A DNA stretch of 64,000 nucleotides. Origin: Uliginosibacterium paludis. GTDB taxonomy: Bacteria > Pseudomonadota > Gammaproteobacteria > Burkholderiales > Rhodocyclaceae. The DNA lies in assembly GCF_039631355.1 (NCBI RefSeq), contig NZ_JBDIVF010000008.1, forward strand, positions 1-64,000, read 5' to 3'. Under the pieces are notes generated by a model. That model did no database searches and was not told the DNA's origin. It worked only from the letters and a program-made list of their open reading frames with translations. This document shows, piece after piece, positions 50,920 to 59,761 of the stretch. Every line of letters starts with the position of its first letter. The stretch's first letter is position 1. The position numbers and the translations under genes were made by a program.

Positions 50920-52215
50920 TCAGGCGCGGGCAAGGCCGTCCGGACCGGTCCAGAAAATCCGCAGCCCGGGCAGGGGACTCTCGGCCCCCACGCCCCCCAC
51001 CCAGACCAGCTCGCCATCCCGCCACAGCAAGGGGAGTTCATCACGCCACCAGGCCGGAATTCCGGCCTCCTGGCACAGATGGCGCACGCTGCGTCGCGGC
51101 CGCCCCGGCCCGAGGCTCAGACGCTCGCCCCCCGCCCGCAAACGGAACTCGAAAAGTGCGGCCGGGCGCACAATGCCCTCGCCCGCAAGATCCGGCTCGA
51201 AGCAAAGCACGCCGGCGCCCCAGGAGAGAACCGCCTCGCCGCGCCACACACAAGGCACGGGAAGCGCCCGCGACTCAGCCTCGAACCAGAGACGATCCTG
51301 CGAGGCACAGCAGATCTTGTCAGCCAGCCGCTCCCGCACAGCGCCTTCTGCCGCAAGTGCCTCGCACAGCCGGACGGTCCGCGCAGCGTCCGGCGCCATC
51401 AGCCCGGAATGTCGCAGCGCTGCCCGCAAGGCGTTGCGCTGACGCGCCGCACTGAGCGCCCTGAAGCGTACACGCGACCCGGCTTGCGGCGCCCCGACCC
51501 AAGCCCAGTCCTGGGCCCCGACCTCGTCCAGCAAATCGGAAGCCTCGGAGAAATGGGCGGCGGCACGCGCCAGATTGCGGCTCGTCGCCGGAAAACGGTT
51601 TTCGAGCGCCGGAAGAATTCCGTGCCTCAGGAAATTCCGGAAAAAACGCTCATCCGCATTGCTCTCGTCCTCGATCCAGCAAAGCGAGTGCGCTTCCGCC
51701 CAGGACAACAGATCAGACCGCGCCCAATCCAGCAGCGGGCGCCACAGCCTTCGCCCCGGCTCCTGCTGCCGCATGGCGGCAGCGCCAGCCACACCCGTCC
51801 CGCGGATCAGGCGATGCAGCAGGGTTTCGGCCTGATCATCGGCATGATGTGCGAGCACGATCCAGTCTGCCGGCTCGCGGGCGAACTCTGCATGCCGCGC
51901 CGCGCGGGCGGCCGCCTCCAGTCCCTTGCCCCCCTCCTGCTCGACCTTGACGCGCGCCACGCGCAAGGGAACATCGAGCTCGCGACACATCCGGACGCAG
52001 TGCGCCGCCCAGTCATCCGCCCGAGGGCTCAGGCCGTGATGCACATGCAGCGCAGACAGATCGAAATGGACCCGGCTACGCAGCGAGGCCAGCGCATGCA
52101 GCAGAACGGTCGAGTCGAGCCCTCCGCTGCAGGCAACACAGAGATGCAGACGCCCGCCCGCCGGCCAGGCGGCCAGCAGGGCATCGGACAAATCGGGAGG
52201 TTTCGGCTGGGACAT
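50920..52215 (-). CDS. tilS: tRNA(Ile)-lysidine synthetase
   Basis: TilS adds lysine to C34 of the CAU-anticodon tRNA-Ile, changing its identity, and is essential. The 431-residue protein has the PP-loop SGGLDST at 30-36, followed by LALHVHHGL-like SALHVHHGLSPRAD, LAHHADDQAETLLHRLIRGTG and RPLLDWARSDLLSWA. A helical region and a C-terminal tRNA-binding domain follow. No Shine-Dalgarno sequence precedes the ATG. A TACAAT lies only six bases upstream of it, so a leaderless start or read-through from accA is possible. Confidence 0.95.
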   Translation of the reverse strand: MSQPKPPDLSDALLAAWPAGGRLHLCVACSGGLDSTVLLHALASLRSRVHFDLSALHVHHGLSPRADDWAAHCVRMCRELDVPLRVARVKVEQEGGKGLEAAARAARHAEFAREPADWIVLAHHADDQAETLLHRLIRGTGVAGAAAMRQQEPGRRLWRPLLDWARSDLLSWAEAHSLCWIEDESNADERFFRNFLRHGILPALENRFPATSRNLARAAAHFSEASDLLDEVGAQDWAWVGAPQAGSRVRFRALSAARQRNALRAALRHSGLMAPDAARTVRLCEALAAEGAVRERLADKICCASQDRLWFEAESRALPVPCVWRGEAVLSWGAGVLCFEPDLAGEGIVRPAALFEFRLRAGGERLSLGPGRPRRSVRHLCQEAGIPAWWRDELPLLWRDGELVWVGGVGAESPLPGLRIFWTGPDGLARA

Positions 52216-52250
52216 GCCGGAATTGTACGCAGCTGCAGGCGCTGCGCAGC

Positions 52251-52277
52251 CCCGTGGCGGGCGCCCCCTGCCACGGG
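52251..52277 (-). terminator. GC-rich hairpin between accA and tilS
   Basis: CCCGTGGC (52251-52258) pairs with GCCACGGG (52270-52277) in the 69-base gap after accA. No T run follows, so it may only attenuate transcription into tilS. Confidence 0.35.
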
Positions 52278-52284
52278 CGGGAGA

Positions 52285-53250
52285 TCAGAGAGACACTTCC
52301 TTGAACTTGCCGTAGGCCTGCAGTCGCTCGTAGCGACGCTCGACCAGCTCCTGCGCAGACAGGTCGGCCAGCGGCTTGAGCGCATCCTGCAGCGCGCGCT
52401 TGAGGGAGACCGACATGGCACGGTAGTCACGATGGGCGCCCCCCACCGGTTCATTCACCACCTTGTCGATGAGGCCCAGTGACTTCAGGCGCGACGCGGT
52501 AATACCCATGATTTCGGCTGCTTCGGAGGCCTTGTCGGCGCTTTTCCAGAGAATCGAGGCGCAGCCTTCCGGAGAAATCACGGAATAGGTCGAGAACTGC
52601 AACATGTTTACCTGATCGGCAACCGCGATCGCGAGCGCACCACCGGAGCCGCCCTCACCGATCACCGTCGTGATGATGGGCACCTTGAGTTCGGCCATGA
52701 CATACAGGTTGTGGCCAATGGCCTCGGACTGACCACGCTCTTCGGCATCAATCCCGGGATAGGCGCCGGGCGTGTCGACGAACGTGAAGACCGGAATGCC
52801 GAACTTCTCGGCCAGCTTCATCATGCGCAGGGCCTTGCGGTAGCCCTCGGGCCGCGGCATGCCGAAATTGCGCAGGATCTTTTCCTTGGTGTCGCGCCCC
52901 TTCTGATGCCCGATCACCATGCAGCTCTGCCCGTTGAAGCGCGCGAGGCCACCCACGATGGCCTTGTCGTCCGCAAAAGAGCGATCCCCATGCAGCTCTT
53001 CGAAATCGGTGAACATGTGTTCGACATAATCGAAGGTATAGGGACGCTGCGGGTGGCGTGCGACCTGGGCAATCTGCCAGGGCGTGAGCTTGGCGTAGAT
53101 GTCCTTGATCAGGGACTGACGCTTGACCTCCAGCCGGGAGATCTCCTCCGAGATATCGACAGCGGAGTCATCCTGAACAAAACGAAGCTCTTCGATCTTG
53201 GACTCAAGATCGGCGATCGGCTGCTCAAAGTCGAGAAAGGTGGTTTTCAC
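52285..53250 (-). CDS. accA: Acetyl-CoA carboxylase carboxyltransferase subunit alpha
   Basis: AccA with AccD transfers the carboxyl group from biotin to acetyl-CoA, the committed step of fatty acid synthesis. The 321-residue protein starts KTTFLDFEQPIADLESKIEE and has RPYTFDYVEHMFTDFEELHG, GGLARFNGQSCMVIGHQKG, FVDTPGAYPGIDAEERGQSEA and GEGGSGGALAIAVAD. The start codon is a GTG, chosen because homologues begin at this point; the open frame continues upstream without similarity. Confidence 0.97.
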   Translation of the reverse strand: MKTTFLDFEQPIADLESKIEELRFVQDDSAVDISEEISRLEVKRQSLIKDIYAKLTPWQIAQVARHPQRPYTFDYVEHMFTDFEELHGDRSFADDKAIVGGLARFNGQSCMVIGHQKGRDTKEKILRNFGMPRPEGYRKALRMMKLAEKFGIPVFTFVDTPGAYPGIDAEERGQSEAIGHNLYVMAELKVPIITTVIGEGGSGGALAIAVADQVNMLQFSTYSVISPEGCASILWKSADKASEAAEIMGITASRLKSLGLIDKVVNEPVGGAHRDYRAMSVSLKRALQDALKPLADLSAQELVERRYERLQAYGKFKEVSL

Positions 53251-53280
53251 GAACAATGGTCTGAAACAAAAAGGTTGGCT

Positions 53281-53286
53281 ATTGTA
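53281..53286 (-). promoter_or_regulatory. Possible -10 element of the accA promoter
   Basis: On the minus strand this reads TACAAT and would start transcription about 24 bases before the accA GTG. The matching -35 region is poor. Confidence 0.35.
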
Positions 53287-53373
53287 CCCGATCGGGCGCA
53301 GCCTGCAGGCTCTCGAATAGTGTCGGGAGATCAACGACTTGCAAAGAAAAGCCCATCCGCAACCGTATGGCGC

Positions 53374-54837
53374 TCACCCCGGCAGATAGCTGCGAAGGAC
53401 ATGGTCGCCGCCGGGTTCGGCCGTCGTCAGCGCCTGGAGCACGCCCATCCCCGGATGATCGATCAGCCGCAGGACACTCTGGTTCGCCATGTCGGACGGC
53501 AGGATCAATCGCACCGGCACACCGCTCTGCAGCGGATCGATCGCCAGCGCATGCAGCGCCTGGCCACCCGCCACGACGGTCAGCAACTGCGCCTCCCGCC
53601 CCAGAAACTCACATCCCAGCAGAAGGCGCGCGCCCTCCTGCCGCATCCAGCGCCGCACGACTCCGATTCGCGGCAAATCGTCATCCGACAGACGCAGACT
53701 CAGCAAGGCGCCCACTTCATGCCCGCCCTTGCCCCCATCAACAAGCTCGATCCCGACACCTGCACTGCTCACGTCGCGGAGCACGCAGCCGGGATCCGGC
53801 TCGAAAGCGCCCAGCGAGGCGCCGGTATGCAGCCCCTGCACGACCGCCGAAAAACCCCACACAACCTCGACCGGCCCGGAGAGCGCCTGCCGGGCCTGAT
53901 TGCGCACCGGCGCATCGGCAGACCATTGACGGATCATGTAACTCAGCACCGCGGCAAGCTGTACCGTCCCCCCCGCCGGCACGAGCTCCGGCGGCACACG
54001 CCCGCGGATGGCCAGGTCCAGCAGGCGCTGCAGGGCGGGCACCGCCGCCGCGGCCGAAAAGAAGAGCACCCCTTTGCCGGGCATGTCGGCTTCAAGCATG
54101 CGGGCGGGCGGCAGGCCCGCAGCCGGATCGATCCAGAGCTGACTCGAGATGCCGCGTACCCGACCGAACTCCAGCTGGGCCAGCGCCTGACGGCAAAGCC
54201 GCAGCGCCAGCTCGACCGACGCGGCATCAAGCTGCTGCAGGGCAAGTGTGTGCTGGGCCAGCAGTGCCAGATATTCGCGCTCGACGCAGGTCTCGGTATC
54301 GCGGTCGGCCCTGACCCGGACACCGAGGACGTCTGCCTGCCTGTCACGCGCGCTCAGATAGACCTGGTTCAGCCTTTGCCAGCACGCGCCATCCAGCGGC
54401 TCGCCGGCAAATGCTGCCCAGCGGGCGCAGTGCTGACCGGCGCGCAGTGCCCGGACGGCAAGCGCGGCAATCACCCCAGACTCTGCCGCGCCGGGCGGTG
54501 AAGCAAGGCGGGACAGGAGCAGATCGTAGGCTTCGAGCAGCGTCTGCCAGAAATCCGGAACATGCCTCAGGAGACCTTCCCGGCTGACTGTGACGGCCTG
54601 CGTAACGAAACTCGTGGCGCACGCACGCGAAGGCGCCTGGCAGGCATCATCCAGCGCAGACAGGAGGCGCAGGCGCTCAAGCGCAGAAGGCTCGTGCCGG
54701 GCCGCCAGCGACTCGATGCAGCGCACGGCCTCGCGCAAATGCTCGGACGGAGCCTCCGGCCCAGTGGCCTCCGCAGCAGCGAAGTCCGCAGGCAAGGTGT
54801 CACGAATCACTCCAGACTCCGGGTCAGCGCCAAGCAC
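53374..54837 (-). CDS. PilZ-domain protein of unknown function
   Basis: A protein of about 487 residues whose only recognisable part is a PilZ-like domain near the C-terminus (about 310-420). RNQAR (312-316) matches the RxxxR cyclic-di-GMP-binding motif and is followed by ALSGPVEVVWG. About 40 residues on, DVSSAG (355-360) matches the D/NxSxxG motif. The first 300 residues are Ala/Leu-rich and probably helical, and I cannot assign them. No signal peptide or membrane segment is seen. The start is uncertain: GTG at 54837 has GGAG seven bases upstream, while TTG at 54852 and GTG at 54810 are alternatives. It lies 123 bases upstream of accA on the same strand and divergent from thyA. Confidence 0.75.
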   Translation of the reverse strand: MLGADPESGVIRDTLPADFAAAEATGPEAPSEHLREAVRCIESLAARHEPSALERLRLLSALDDACQAPSRACATSFVTQAVTVSREGLLRHVPDFWQTLLEAYDLLLSRLASPPGAAESGVIAALAVRALRAGQHCARWAAFAGEPLDGACWQRLNQVYLSARDRQADVLGVRVRADRDTETCVEREYLALLAQHTLALQQLDAASVELALRLCRQALAQLEFGRVRGISSQLWIDPAAGLPPARMLEADMPGKGVLFFSAAAAVPALQRLLDLAIRGRVPPELVPAGGTVQLAAVLSYMIRQWSADAPVRNQARQALSGPVEVVWGFSAVVQGLHTGASLGAFEPDPGCVLRDVSSAGVGIELVDGGKGGHEVGALLSLRLSDDDLPRIGVVRRWMRQEGARLLLGCEFLGREAQLLTVVAGGQALHALAIDPLQSGVPVRLILPSDMANQSVLRLIDHPGMGVLQALTTAEPGGDHVLRSYLPG

Positions 54838-55016
54838 TTCGCAACTCCGCAAAAAAATGTCAGGGATTGCAAAGTCTAATCGAGACCCGCAGGGCTCCGT
54901 TTGCGTCCGGACAGATGGCGATGAGGACCTCGTGCGACGCGTCTGCCTGCGTCAGGCCGATAGCGATCGGCCCGGTAGCTAGTAGAATCGGGAAGATTAT
55001 TGTGGGACACGGACCG

Positions 55017-55811
55017 ATGCACCAATACCAGCAACTCATGCGCCATGTGCTTGAGCACGGGCACGAAAAAACCGACCGGACCGGAACGGGCACCCGCTCG
55101 GTTTTCGGCTGGCAGATGCGCTTCAACCTGGCCGACGGCTTCCCGCTGGTCACCACCAAGAAGCTGCATCTGCGCTCGATCATCCACGAACTGCTCTGGT
55201 TCCTGCAGGGCGACACCAACATCCGTTACCTGAAAGACAACAATGTGTCGATCTGGGATGAGTGGGCGGACGAAAACGGCGACCTGGGCCCGGTCTACGG
55301 CAAGCAGTGGCGTCGCTGGGAAACCGCTGACGGCCGGACGATCGATCAGATCTCACAGCTCGTGGAGGGTCTGAAGCGGAACCCTGACTCGAGGCGGCAC
55401 CTCGTCTCCGCCTGGAATCCGGGAGAGATCGAAGGCATGGCGCTCCCGCCCTGTCATGCGCTGTTCCAGTTCTATGTGGCCGACGGCAAGCTCTCCTGCC
55501 AGCTCTACCAGCGCAGTGCCGACATTTTTCTGGGCGTGCCCTTCAACATTGCCAGCTACGCGCTGCTCACCCACATGATCGCGCAGGTCTGCGCTTACCA
55601 GCCGGGGGACTTCGTCCATACCCTGGGTGACGCCCACCTGTACCTGAATCACCTTGAGCAAGCCCGACTGCAGCTCTCGCGCGAACCACGACCGCTGCCG
55701 CGCCTCGTGATGAATCCGGAAGTGAAAGACCTGTTCGCCTTTCGCTTCGAAGATTTTTCCATCGAAGGCTACGATCCGCATCCGCACATTGCCGGCAAGG
55801 TTGCGGTATGA
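55017..55811 (+). CDS. thyA: Thymidylate synthase
   Basis: ThyA converts dUMP to dTMP using methylenetetrahydrofolate. The 264-residue protein begins MHQYQQLMRHVLEHG and matches E. coli ThyA in length. It has RTGTGTRSVFG, the catalytic Cys146 in MALPPCHALFQFYV, and QLYQRSADIFLGVPFNIASY. The ATG here is the canonical start even though the frame is open about 50 codons upstream. Its stop overlaps the folA start (ATGA), a classic pairing because ThyA produces the dihydrofolate that FolA recycles. Confidence 0.98.
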   Translation: MHQYQQLMRHVLEHGHEKTDRTGTGTRSVFGWQMRFNLADGFPLVTTKKLHLRSIIHELLWFLQGDTNIRYLKDNNVSIWDEWADENGDLGPVYGKQWRRWETADGRTIDQISQLVEGLKRNPDSRRHLVSAWNPGEIEGMALPPCHALFQFYVADGKLSCQLYQRSADIFLGVPFNIASYALLTHMIAQVCAYQPGDFVHTLGDAHLYLNHLEQARLQLSREPRPLPRLVMNPEVKDLFAFRFEDFSIEGYDPHPHIAGKVAV

Positions 55812-56305
55812 GCCGCAGGCCTAAAATTGCCCTGATCGTTGCGCGCGCACGCAATGGCGTGATCGGCCGCGACAACACCCTGCCCTGGCGCCTGCGTGCC
55901 GACCTGCAGCACTTCAAGCAATGCACGCAAGGCTGCCCGCTCATCATGGGGCGCAAGACCTGGGAATCGCTGCCCGGCGTCCTTCCCGGCCGGCCTCATA
56001 TTGTCATCAGTCGCCAGAGCGGATATTCGGCACCAGGCGCTCGCGTCGTCAGCTCGCTGGCGGACGCCCTTGCTGTCTGCGCGGATGCCGAGCGTGCATT
56101 CGTGATCGGTGGCGCCCAGATCTACGCCGAAGCCCTGGATGTAGCCGATGTGCTTTGGATCAGCGAAATCGATGCAGACATCGAAGGCGACACCCGCTTC
56201 CCGGCATTTGACTCTGGTGCCTTCTCCGAGATTTCGCGCAGCCGTGTTGCGGCGGATGAGTCCAACCAGTATTCCTTCGACATCGTCGAGCTGCGCCGGA
56301 AATGA
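55808..56305 (+). CDS. folA: Dihydrofolate reductase
   Basis: FolA reduces dihydrofolate to tetrahydrofolate with NADPH. The 165-residue protein has ALIVARARNGVIGRDNTLPW, the catalytic Asp in LPWRLRADLQHFK, GRKTWESLPGVLPGR and the NADPH-binding VIGGAQIYAEAL. It overlaps thyA by four bases and is followed by a GC-rich hairpin. Confidence 0.97.
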   Translation: MSRRPKIALIVARARNGVIGRDNTLPWRLRADLQHFKQCTQGCPLIMGRKTWESLPGVLPGRPHIVISRQSGYSAPGARVVSSLADALAVCADAERAFVIGGAQIYAEALDVADVLWISEIDADIEGDTRFPAFDSGAFSEISRSRVAADESNQYSFDIVELRRK

Positions 56306-56309
56306 AAAA

Positions 56310-56326
56310 GGGCGGCCAGGCCGCCC
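56310..56326. terminator. Hairpin between convergent folA and phoU
   Basis: GGGCGGCC (56310-56317) pairs with GGCCGCCC (56319-56326), preceded by AAAAA on the plus strand. On the minus strand, that is for phoU, the stem is followed by TTTTT, so it probably terminates phoU. Termination of folA would be weaker because only CTCTCC follows. Confidence 0.65.
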
Positions 56327-56346
56327 TCTCCAGCTACAGCAGGCGC

Positions 56347-57057
56347 TCAAACCGGCGGACGGTAGCCAACTTCCTTGAGCACTTCATTCACGCCGATGTA
56401 GCGCACGTCACGGCCGCGGACCAGGAAAATCGTGTGTTCGGCAATGTTCTTCGAATGGTCCCCGATGCGCTCGAGCGCCTTGGCTGCGAACACCACGTCG
56501 ATGCCACGCGAGATCGTGCGCGGGTCTTCCATCATGAAGGTGATCAGCTGACGCATCACGGCCTTGAACTCGGCATCAAGCTCGTGATCGTCCTTGACGA
56601 CCTCGGCCGCGGCATCCACATCAAGGCGAGCCAGTGCATCCAGCGCCTTGCGCAGCGCATCCACGGCCTGGCGCGCCAGGTGTTTCATCTGTACACGGGG
56701 CGGGCCGGCATGCTCATTGGACAGCAAGGAACGGGCGGCCTTGGCGATTTTCTTGGCCTCGTCACCGATACGCTCGAGATCAGTCACCACACGTGACACG
56801 CTCATGATCGTGCGCAGATCGTTGGCCGCCGGCTGACGACGCGCAATGATCTGCGTGCAGGACTCATCCAGCTCGACCTGCAACTCGTTGATCTTGTGAT
56901 CGTTGTCGATCACATGCTCGACAGTGGCGAGATCGCCATCAAACAGGCCATCCATGGCCTGGACCACCTGCTGTTCGACGAAACCGCCCATCTGCAGCAC
57001 GCGCGTGCGGATGCCGTCGAGCTCTTCGTCGTACTGCTTCACGGTATGTTCAGTCAT
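56347..57057 (-). CDS. phoU: Phosphate signalling regulator PhoU
   Basis: PhoU links the Pst phosphate transporter to the PhoR kinase and represses the Pho response when phosphate is plentiful. The 236-residue protein has two three-helix PhoU repeats. The first contains MGGFVEQQVVQAMDGLFDGD and the second RQAVDALRKALDALARLDVD. Metal-binding Asp/Glu patterns occur in ERIGDEAKKIA and ERIGDHSKNIAEH. The pst transporter and phoBR genes are not within this window. rpiA lies just upstream on the same strand. Confidence 0.96.
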   Translation of the reverse strand: MTEHTVKQYDEELDGIRTRVLQMGGFVEQQVVQAMDGLFDGDLATVEHVIDNDHKINELQVELDESCTQIIARRQPAANDLRTIMSVSRVVTDLERIGDEAKKIAKAARSLLSNEHAGPPRVQMKHLARQAVDALRKALDALARLDVDAAAEVVKDDHELDAEFKAVMRQLITFMMEDPRTISRGIDVVFAAKALERIGDHSKNIAEHTIFLVRGRDVRYIGVNEVLKEVGYRPPV

Positions 57058-57120
57058 TGCATTCCTTCTGCCAGCGACAATTAGCGGAGCATTATTCCCG
57101 CGGATGATGACAGGAATATG

Positions 57121-57786
57121 TCAGTTGTAACGAACGGTCGTCACAACACCTTCAGGCGTCCCCAGAAGCAGCACGTCAGCCGGCCGGCGTGCAAACAGGC
57201 CGTTGGTCACGACCCCGACGATGTGATTGATCGTGGTTTCGAGCCCGACCGGATCAGTGATTTCCAGACCGTGCACATCAAGAATGACGTTGCCATTGTC
57301 GGTCACCACGCCTTCACGCCACACCGGACGGCCGCCCAGCGCTTCAAGCTGCCTTGCCACGCTCGCACGTGCCAGCGGAATCACTTCGACCGGCAGCGGG
57401 AAACGGCCGAGCACAGCCACTTTCTTTGAACCGTCAGCAATACACACAAAGCGCTTCGCCACCGAAGCCACGATCTTTTCGCGTGTCAGTGCCGCACCGC
57501 CGCCCTTGATCATGGCAAACGAGGCGTCCACTTCGTCTGCGCCATCCACGTAAACAGACAGGCTATCCACCTCATTGAGGTCAAACAGACGGATGCCCTG
57601 CGCCTCGAGCCGCTTTGCACTGGCCTCGGAACTTGCTACCGCCCCTTTGATCCTGTCGCGCATGCCAGCGAGGCCATCTATGAAGAAGTTGGCCGTCGAG
57701 CCGGTGCCGACGCCGATGATTTCGCCCTCCGGCACGTAGGCCAGAGCAGCCTTGGCAACGGCCTGTTTGAGCAGATCCTGATTCAT
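57121..57786 (-). CDS. rpiA: Ribose-5-phosphate isomerase A
   Basis: RpiA interconverts ribose-5-phosphate and ribulose-5-phosphate in the pentose phosphate pathway. The 221-residue protein has the phosphate loop IIGVGTGSTANFFID, YVDGADEVDASFAMIKGGGAAL with catalytic residues, and CIADGSKKV. Length is canonical. A TACAAT element on the minus strand (57823-57818), about 30 bases before the ATG, may be its -10 box. It is divergent from the YidB-like gene. Confidence 0.97.
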   Translation of the reverse strand: MNQDLLKQAVAKAALAYVPEGEIIGVGTGSTANFFIDGLAGMRDRIKGAVASSEASAKRLEAQGIRLFDLNEVDSLSVYVDGADEVDASFAMIKGGGAALTREKIVASVAKRFVCIADGSKKVAVLGRFPLPVEVIPLARASVARQLEALGGRPVWREGVVTDNGNVILDVHGLEITDPVGLETTINHIVGVVTNGLFARRPADVLLLGTPEGVVTTVRYN

Positions 57787-57889
57787 TCTGTATCAATCCG
57801 AAAAGAGAAGCCTCGGTATTGTAGTGGACTGCCGGCCTGCACAGCGGATGAGTCGCGCCGGCCACCAACCATCGGGAAAGGAGAACGTC

Positions 57890-58306
57890 ATGGGCTTACT
57901 GGATCAGGTCATCGGATCGCTCGGCAACAGACAAGAGGCCGGCGGCGCAGGCGCGCTGGTCGAGATCGCTGCCAGCCTCCTGCAGCAGCACGGCGGACTG
58001 GAGGGCCTGCTCGGCCGCTTCCAGCAGGCCGGGCTCGGAGATCATGCGGCTTCCTGGGTCGGCACCGGGCAGAACATGCCGATCGACGCTACGGAAGTGA
58101 CCCGCGCGCTGGGCAGTGAGCTGATCGGAACCCTCGCGGGCCGGGCTGGGCTCGATCACTCGGAACTCGCGTCCGGGCTTGCCCGGGCCCTGCCCCAACT
58201 CATCGACCAGATAACGCCCCAAGGCACGACTGAGGGTTCCTCAGCACTGCTTCAGCAAGGGCTTTCGGTGCTGGATGGCCTGCTGGGGAGCAGCCCGGCG
58301 CGCTGA
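57890..58306 (+). CDS. YidB family protein (DUF937)
   Basis: A 138-residue protein of the YidB/DUF937 family, function unknown. It begins MGLLDQVIGSLG and has GLEGLLGRFQQAGLGDHAASWVG, the family core, followed by helical repeats. The start has the strong ribosome-binding site AAAGGAGAA; an upstream frame extension lacks similarity. No signal peptide is seen. It is a single-gene plus-strand unit between rpiA and the thiolase gene. Confidence 0.9.
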   Translation: MGLLDQVIGSLGNRQEAGGAGALVEIAASLLQQHGGLEGLLGRFQQAGLGDHAASWVGTGQNMPIDATEVTRALGSELIGTLAGRAGLDHSELASGLARALPQLIDQITPQGTTEGSSALLQQGLSVLDGLLGSSPAR

Positions 58307-58323
58307 GTTCCGGATCGGACAAG

Positions 58324-58348
58324 CGCGTCGCTCAAGCCGGGCGACGCG
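58324..58348. terminator. Hairpin between convergent YidB-like and thiolase genes
   Basis: CGCGTCGC (58324-58331) pairs with GCGACGCG (58341-58348) around a 9-base loop. No T run is present. Confidence 0.35.
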
Positions 58349-58372
58349 GCTATCGACAGCCCCTGCAAGACC

Positions 58373-59548
58373 TCAGCGTTCAACGGTCAGCGCAACTCCC
58401 ATGCCGCCGCCGATGCACAGCGTCGCGAGACCCTTGCGAACATCGCGCTTCTGCATCTCGTGCAGGAGCGTCACCAGGATGCGGCAGCCGGAGGCGCCAA
58501 TGGGATGGCCGATCGCGATCGCGCCACCGTTGACATTGATCTTGCCGGCATCCCAGCCCATGTCCTTGTTTACCGCGCAAGCCTGGGCAGCAAAAGCTTC
58601 GTTGCCTTCAATGAGATCCAGCTCCTGATGCGTCCAACCGGCTTTTTCGAGCGCGCGCCGCGAAGCCGGCGCCGGACCGATTCCCATATAGGCGGGATCT
58701 ACCGCGGCAGAGGCGAATGACCGGATCCGGGCCATTGGCTTCAGCCCCAGCGCGGCAGCTTTTTCCTCGCTCATCACCATCACCGCCGCAGCCCCGTCAT
58801 TGATGCCCGACGCATTCCCGGCGGTCACCGTACCCGCCTTGTCAAAAGCAGGCTTCAGCGCCGCCAGCTGCTCGGCCGTCACGCCCGGCTTGATGAATTC
58901 GTCTGTATCGAAAACCACATCACCCTTCTTGGACGGGATGACCACCGGCACGATTTCGTCGCGGAAACGGCCCGAAGCCTGCGCTGCTTCGGCCTTGTTC
59001 TGTGATGCCGCCGAGAAAGCATCCTGCTCTTCACGCGAGATTTCGTAGCGCTTGGCCAGATTTTCGGCGGTGATGCCCATGTGGTAGTTGTTGAACGCGT
59101 CCCACAAGCCGTCATTCACCATCGTATCAACCAGTTTCGCATCCCCCATGCGGAAGCCATCGCGCGAACCATTGAGCACATGCGGACTGGCCGACATGTT
59201 TTCCTGGCCGCCGGCAATCACGATTTCCGCGTCGCCGCACTGAATGGCCTGGGCTGCCAGCATGACGGCCTTGAGCCCCGAACCGCACACCTTGTTGATC
59301 GTCATCGCCGGCACGGTTTCGGGCAGCCCGGCGCGGATCACCGCCTGCCGTGCCGGGTTCTGACCTACCCCTGCCGTGAGCACCTGCCCCAGGATGACAT
59401 CACTGATCTGATCAGGACTGACACCCGTCCTGCCCAGCAAGGCTCGGATCACCGTCGCGCCCAGCTCTGCCGCGGGCACCCTGGCCAAAGAACCGCCGAA
59501 CTTGCCTACCGCCGTACGCACCGCTGCAACGATCACCACATTTGTCAT
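58373..59548 (-). CDS. phaA: Acetyl-CoA acetyltransferase (biosynthetic thiolase)
   Basis: The enzyme condenses two acetyl-CoA into acetoacetyl-CoA, the first step toward polyhydroxybutyrate, and can also run in reverse. The 391-residue protein has the active-site residues Cys88 in INKVCGSGLKAV, His348 in GHPIGASG and Cys378 in LCIGGGMG, and QENMSASPHVLNGSRDGF. Spacing and length match PhaA-type thiolases. Of two adjacent ATG codons, the second is better placed relative to GGGAG. No phaB or phaC is adjacent, so a general acetyl-CoA acetyltransferase role remains possible. Confidence 0.92.
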   Translation of the reverse strand: MTNVVIVAAVRTAVGKFGGSLARVPAAELGATVIRALLGRTGVSPDQISDVILGQVLTAGVGQNPARQAVIRAGLPETVPAMTINKVCGSGLKAVMLAAQAIQCGDAEIVIAGGQENMSASPHVLNGSRDGFRMGDAKLVDTMVNDGLWDAFNNYHMGITAENLAKRYEISREEQDAFSAASQNKAEAAQASGRFRDEIVPVVIPSKKGDVVFDTDEFIKPGVTAEQLAALKPAFDKAGTVTAGNASGINDGAAAVMVMSEEKAAALGLKPMARIRSFASAAVDPAYMGIGPAPASRRALEKAGWTHQELDLIEGNEAFAAQACAVNKDMGWDAGKINVNGGAIAIGHPIGASGCRILVTLLHEMQKRDVRKGLATLCIGGGMGVALTVER

Positions 59549-59712
59549 CATCCGCTCCCGTTGGTTGTACAGATCTCTTGCACCATTACGCAACGGAACA
59601 CTCCAGCAAGGAGCACGCCCTCGTCCGGTGCCATCCCGTCAGATCTTAATGGCCTCATGTTGCAGCGCCAGAAGGGCATACCCCTTAGACCAGCGTCTGA
59701 GCAAAGAATGAA

Positions 59713-59738
59713 AAAGGGCCGCACAACGGCGGCCCTTT
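59713..59738 (-). terminator. Rho-independent terminator of the pyruvate dehydrogenase genes
   Basis: AAAGGGCCGC (59713-59722) pairs with GCGGCCCTTT (59729-59738), and on the minus strand the stem runs into TTTTT. It lies about 25 bases after the lpdA stop codon. The rest of the 213-base gap before the thiolase start (59549-59761) shows no gene. Confidence 0.88.
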
Positions 59739-59761
59739 CCCTCTCCGGCATACCGCGCGGA

